Source of the DNA: Chitinophagaceae bacterium
GTDB lineage: Bacteria > Bacteroidota > Bacteroidia > Chitinophagales > UBA10324
Reading direction: 5' to 3'
Assembly: GCA_947469485.1 (NCBI GenBank)
Contig: CANIPU010000021.1
Location: 1 to 38,472 of the forward strand
Length of the DNA: 38,472 bases
Shown here in pieces: positions 35,936 to 38,472 of this stretch. Within the stretch, counting starts at the first letter, position 1. Each line of letters starts with the position of its first letter. Below the pieces are notes generated by a model. That model was not told the DNA's origin and did not search any database. It was given only the letters and a program-made list of their open reading frames with translations. The translations under genes and the position numbers were made by a program.

Positions 35936-35989
35936 CCACACAATAATTCAGTAATCACTTCGTTAAAAATTAAAATCAATAACAAATAC

Positions 35990-36217
35990 ATGAAAACTTT
36001 TACAACTGATGATTTAGTTCGCTTCGTTTACAACGAAACAACAGCAGAAGAATCTTCTGCTATCAAGAAAGCGATTCTCGAAAATCTTGATTTAGCAAAA
36101 ACCTACCAGGGCATGCTCACTGCCAAAGAAGAACTCGAGCAAGGGAAATTAAATCCCAGCGACAGCAGTATTGAGATTATCATGCAATACAGTCGCAATA
36201 CAGTCGCAACACTGTGA
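35990..36217 (+). CDS. Mini anti-sigma-like protein, 75 aa
   Basis: The short soluble protein starts MKTFTTDDLVRFVYNETTAE, followed by an acidic amphipathic helix, ESSAIKKAILENLDLAKTYQ. This resembles the first helices of anti-sigma domains (a 'two-helix, acidic linker' start), but there is no zinc motif or membrane span. It lies downstream of an ECF sigma gene on the same strand, so a regulatory partner of that sigma factor is the best guess. The frame is open back to 35858, but that part only translates the GC-rich repeat, so the ATG at 35990 is preferred. An 11-bp tandem duplication (36184-36205) at the 3' end changes the last residues. Confidence 0.6.
   Translation: MKTFTTDDLVRFVYNETTAEESSAIKKAILENLDLAKTYQGMLTAKEELEQGKLNPSDSSIEIIMQYSRNTVATL
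36184..36210. repeat. 11-bp tandem duplication at the 3' end of the mini anti-sigma gene
   Basis: GCAATACAGTC occurs at 36184-36194 and 36195-36205, followed by a partial GCAAC. The unit is not a multiple of three, so it changes the reading frame of the last codons. Confidence 0.85.
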
Positions 36218-36260
36218 AAAGCGCAAGTCACTTTTAGATATTTTTCATTTTATTTTTTGG

Positions 36261-36300
36261 ATTCAACGGTACCACAATTTTTGTGGTGCTGTTGAATTTT
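36261..36300 (+). terminator. Hairpin terminator after the sigma / anti-sigma-like pair
   Basis: There are two stacked stems: ATTCAAC (36261-36267) with GTTGAAT (36291-36297), and inside it ACCACAA (36271-36277) with TTGTGGT (36281-36287), a 3-nt loop and a 3-base internal mismatch. A short T-run follows. Confidence 0.65.
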
Positions 36301-36357
36301 AATTTGGGAAGGAAAAATTTTTGAATTAAGATTTTTCAGGGAGCATACATTCGCCTC

Positions 36358-37017
36358 ATGACCCGCAAAGATTTATTTGATTTTGTTATTCAGTACTTTG
36401 AAAAAAATATGCCCGTTGCCGAAACTGAACTCGTGTATGAAAATCCGTTTCAGCTTTTAGTATCAGTCATTCTTTCAGCACAGTGTACCGATAAACGGGT
36501 GAACATGACTACTCCGGCGCTCTTCAAAGAATATCCAACTCCCAAAAAACTTTCAGAAGCAACTTTCGATGAAGTGTTTCCTTTAATTAAAAGCATCTCG
36601 TATCCCAACAACAAAGCCAAACACCTGATTGGTATGTCGCAAATGCTTGTAGAAAAATTCAGCAGTGAAGTTCCATCCGATACAGAACTGTTACAGCAAT
36701 TGCCCGGAGTTGGAAGAAAGACAGCGAATGTGATTGCTTCCTGCATTTTCAATCAACCAAAAATGGCGGTTGACACACATGTGCAAAGAGTAGCAGCGCG
36801 AATCGGTTTAACACGGGCCGCAAAAAACCCACTGCAAACCGAATTGCAACTCATAAAATACATTCCCGAAAACCTGATTTCGAAAGCGCATCACTGGCTT
36901 ATCTTGCATGGACGATATGTTTGTGTTGCTCGAAAACCTAAATGCGAGGAGTGTGGTTTACGCGAGGTTTGTAAATATTTTCAGAGCACTTTGCCAAAAG
37001 TGAAGATGAAGAAGTAG
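36358..37017 (+). CDS. nth: Endonuclease III (DNA glycosylase/AP lyase), 219 aa
   Basis: The helix-hairpin-helix LPGVGRKTANVIAS carries catalytic Lys121, and VDTHVQRVAARIGL carries Asp139; these match Lys120 and Asp138 of E. coli Nth. The C-terminal CVARKPKCEECGLREVC has the C-x6-C-x2-C-x5-C spacing of the [4Fe-4S] loop. It removes oxidised pyrimidines and nicks the abasic site in base excision repair. The length is normal. It is convergent with the LexA-type gene, with only 3 bp between stop codons, next to recA. Confidence 0.97.
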   Translation: MTRKDLFDFVIQYFEKNMPVAETELVYENPFQLLVSVILSAQCTDKRVNMTTPALFKEYPTPKKLSEATFDEVFPLIKSISYPNNKAKHLIGMSQMLVEKFSSEVPSDTELLQQLPGVGRKTANVIASCIFNQPKMAVDTHVQRVAARIGLTRAAKNPLQTELQLIKYIPENLISKAHHWLILHGRYVCVARKPKCEECGLREVCKYFQSTLPKVKMKK

Positions 37018-37020
37018 GTT

Positions 37021-37647
37021 TTAAAATTTCTTAACCACATCCAACACCTTCCCACTTATTCTGAAATCATCATCGCGATGAATAAAGATTGGTGAATAAT
37101 CTTTTGTTGATTCAGAAAGCAGTACGATTCTGTCGTTGGCTTTATCGAGGCGATACTTTTTAATATTCGCCATACCATCTATAATAGAAACAACATAGTC
37201 GTTGTCTTTTGGAGAAATATTTTCACTGTCAACAATCACAAAATCGCCGCTTTCAATATTTTTTCCTTTCACACTTGATCTGTTCAGCGAGTTACCATCG
37301 GCTTTTATCACATACAATCCTTTTTTATATGGTACAAGGTTGCGCGAAATTTTTAAGTACCCTTCAATATTTTCATTGGCATAAATCTCCGCCGGTCCGC
37401 AATTCGCAGAGCCAACTATCGGAAGCGAAACAAACAGGTTATCTGTTTTCGCTTTGTTGCTGATGCGCTTGATGGTTTGATTTCGCTTGTCAATTAAGAT
37501 AAACCCTTTCGCCTCGAGCTGACTCAAATGATGTTTTACTTTTTGTGGAAGTTTTTCTCCAATGAGATCACCTATTTCACGAAGTGTGAGATTGCCTATA
37601 TTCTTACGGTCAATTTCACTGAGCAATTGTTCCTGTAGCGAATGCAT
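37021..37647 (-). CDS. lexA: LexA-type SOS repressor with Cys-Gly cleavage site, 208 aa
   Basis: The N-terminal winged helix (about 1-62) has TLREIGDLIG and HHLSQLEAKGFILI, which align with the LexA DNA-binding domain. The C-terminal S24 domain begins LPIVGSANCGPAEI, with the self-cleavage bond Cys83-Gly84, then Ser120 in ADGNSLN and Lys163 in NIKKYR; E. coli LexA uses Ala84-Gly85, Ser119 and Lys156. RecA filaments would trigger self-cleavage and induce repair genes. The Cys-Gly bond is the one used in UmuD, but UmuD lacks the DNA-binding domain. The ATG at 37647 lies inside an inverted repeat; a TTG at 37665 would add six residues. Divergent recA, 227 bp away, supports an SOS role. Confidence 0.85.
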   Translation of the reverse strand: MHSLQEQLLSEIDRKNIGNLTLREIGDLIGEKLPQKVKHHLSQLEAKGFILIDKRNQTIKRISNKAKTDNLFVSLPIVGSANCGPAEIYANENIEGYLKISRNLVPYKKGLYVIKADGNSLNRSSVKGKNIESGDFVIVDSENISPKDNDYVVSIIDGMANIKKYRLDKANDRIVLLSESTKDYSPIFIHRDDDFRISGKVLDVVKKF

Positions 37648-37652
37648 ATTCG
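37639..37652. promoter_or_regulatory. CGAAT-N4-ATTCG inverted repeat over the lexA start codon
   Basis: CGAAT (37639-37643), GCAT, ATTCG (37648-37652). The start codon lies in the spacer. The arrangement resembles the Gram-positive LexA box CGAAC-N4-GTTCG, so it is a candidate autoregulatory operator. Confidence 0.4.
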
Positions 37653-37707
37653 AATGTTTCCGCAAACTTAAATAAATTTCATTAATTATTCTGTAAATAT
37701 TTATTTA

Positions 37708-37725
37708 TTGACAAACTTGACAAAT
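37708..37725. repeat. Direct repeat TTGACAAA overlapping the recA promoter
   Basis: TTGACAAAC (37708-37716) is followed at once by TTGACAAAT (37717-37725); a third GACAAA occurs at 37765-37770. The second copy contains the -33 TTG of the recA promoter, so a bound regulator could block transcription. Confidence 0.45.
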
Positions 37726-37746
37726 TCAGAAAAACATTTATATTTG
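37717..37746 (+). promoter_or_regulatory. recA promoter, Bacteroidota type
   Basis: TTG (37717-37719), 19 bases, TATATTTG (37739-37746). This matches the Bacteroidota housekeeping consensus TTTG-N19-TAnnTTTG very well. The expected start of transcription near 37753 leaves a leader of about 120 bases before the recA ATG. Confidence 0.65.
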
Positions 37747-37874
37747 CCTCAGATTCTACAAAAAGACAAATAAAAATTGTGAATAAATATTTCCCGAACT
37801 TTCGTTGTTTAAAAGACTGTGATGATTCAATTTCGTGGAGTATAGCAATACAATCAGTTAAAAAATTTTAAATC

Positions 37875-38472
37875 ATGGCTAACATATCTTCAGAAAAACT
37901 CAAGGCGCTCAAACTTGCAATGGACAAGCTTGACAAAGATTACGGTAAAGGAACTGTAATGAAACTCGGCGACACGGTTATTGAACCGCTCGAAGCCATT
38001 TCAACCGGCTCGCTCGGATTGGATGTAGCGTTAGGAATTGGCGGATTGCCAAAAGGTAGAGTCGTAGAAATCTATGGTCCTGAGTCGAGCGGAAAAACCA
38101 CCCTCGCTACTCATGTGATTGCGGAAGCGCAGCGCCGCGGAGGCATTGCCGCTTTCATTGATGCAGAACATGCATTCGATAAAGGGTATGCGCAAAAACT
38201 TGGTGTTGATGTTGAAAATCTTTTAATCTCACAACCCGACAATGGCGAGCAGGCATTGGAAATTGCCGACAACCTAATTCGCTCTGGAGCGATTGATGTG
38301 ATAGTGATTGACTCTGTTGCAGCGCTTGTACCGAAGGCTGAAATAGAAGGCGAAATGGGTGATAGCAAAATGGGATTGCATGCACGATTAATGAGTCAGG
38401 CAATGCGCAAACTCACAGGCACCATCAGCAAAACTGGTTGCCTTTGTATTTTCATTAATCAGTTGCGCGAAA
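37875..38472 (+). CDS. recA: Recombinase RecA, N-terminal part (cut by window edge)
   Basis: About 199 residues run open to the end of the window. The start [20 protein letters not shown] is followed by [29 protein letters not shown], Walker [40 protein letters not shown] (Walker B and onward) and [10 protein letters not shown], ending in the INQLRE block. RecA coats single-stranded DNA, pairs homologous strands and activates self-cleavage of LexA. It is divergent from the LexA-type gene. The Walker B and loop residues visible are normal; the C-terminal third is outside the window. Confidence 0.98.
   Translation, partial: MANISSEKLKALKLAMDKLDKDYGKGTVMKLGDTVIEPLEAISTGSLGLDVALGIGGLPKGRVVEIYGPESSGKTTLATHVIAEAQRRGGIAAFIDAEHAFDKGYAQKLGVDVENLLISQPDNGEQALEIADNLIRSGAIDVIVIDSVAALVPKAEIEGEMGDSKMGLHARLMSQAMRKLTGTISKTGCLCIFINQLRE

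Noticed and set aside
35858-35989. N-terminal extension of the mini anti-sigma-like protein
   Set aside because: It would translate the GC-rich palindromic repeat; the ATG at 35990 starts the recognisable protein.
1-38472. CRISPR arrays, tRNA or rRNA genes, insertion sequences or phage genes
   Set aside because: No regularly spaced repeats, cloverleaf sequences, transposase-like or phage-like proteins were found on reading both strands.

Overview
The window looks like a chromosomal segment of a Bacteroidota bacterium, probably an environmental member near Chitinophagales/Sphingobacteriales; the order is an inference. Evidence: a gingipain-like protease with a type IX secretion C-terminal domain, a MurF-alanine racemase fusion, an IcmF-type fused acyl-CoA mutase, DUF4292 and Spy-like proteins, little Shine-Dalgarno signal, and a TTG-N19-TATATTTG promoter upstream of recA. 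I see no insertion sequence, prophage, CRISPR array, tRNA or rRNA. No stretch longer than 300 bases lacks a gene; the longest gaps (about 200-230 bases) lie upstream of mltD, on both sides of the second ECF sigma gene, and between lexA and recA.

Layout. 1-1696 (-): 5' half of icmF, cut by the window edge. 1813-4502 (-): a lipoprotein, then a three-gene module of ECF sigma factor, membrane anti-sigma-like protein with a duplicated VPxxYF motif, and Spy/CpxP-like periplasmic protein. 4647-9259 (-): the two halves of a split transketolase, with two paralogous secreted von Willebrand A proteins between them. 9424-11706 (+): secreted C25 protease. 11885-20488 (+): a tightly packed, partly overlapping row of flippase, dUTPase, sugar nucleotidyltransferase, TPR lipoprotein, DUF4292 lipoprotein, EnvC-like protein, TatA and GatA. 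20688-22202 (+): MltD-like transglycosylase. 22269-24619 (-): an AT-rich pair of glycosyltransferases (GT2 and a polytopic GT-C type). 24752-27280 (+): MurF-Alr fusion. 27291-28367 (-): MurG-like glycosyltransferase. 28478-31077 (+): small lipoprotein, FeoA, FeoB. 31082-35001 (-): secreted cupin, secreted unknown protein, UvrA. 35204-36217 (+): second ECF sigma factor and a mini anti-sigma-like protein, with notable inverted repeats around them. 36358-38472: endonuclease III, a LexA-type repressor (-) and, divergently, recA (cut by the window edge).

Themes. Much of the window serves the cell envelope (peptidoglycan precursors and remodelling, lipoproteins, Tat, flippase, glycosyltransferases) and DNA repair or nucleotide hygiene (dUTPase, UvrA, Nth, LexA, RecA). 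The most unusual items are the vWA pair inside the transketolase operon, the perfect 12-bp inverted repeat ending one base before the start codon of the second sigma factor, overlapping GC-rich hairpins between that sigma gene and its partner, and a LexA/RecA divergon whose repressor start codon lies inside a CGAAT-N4-ATTCG inverted repeat.
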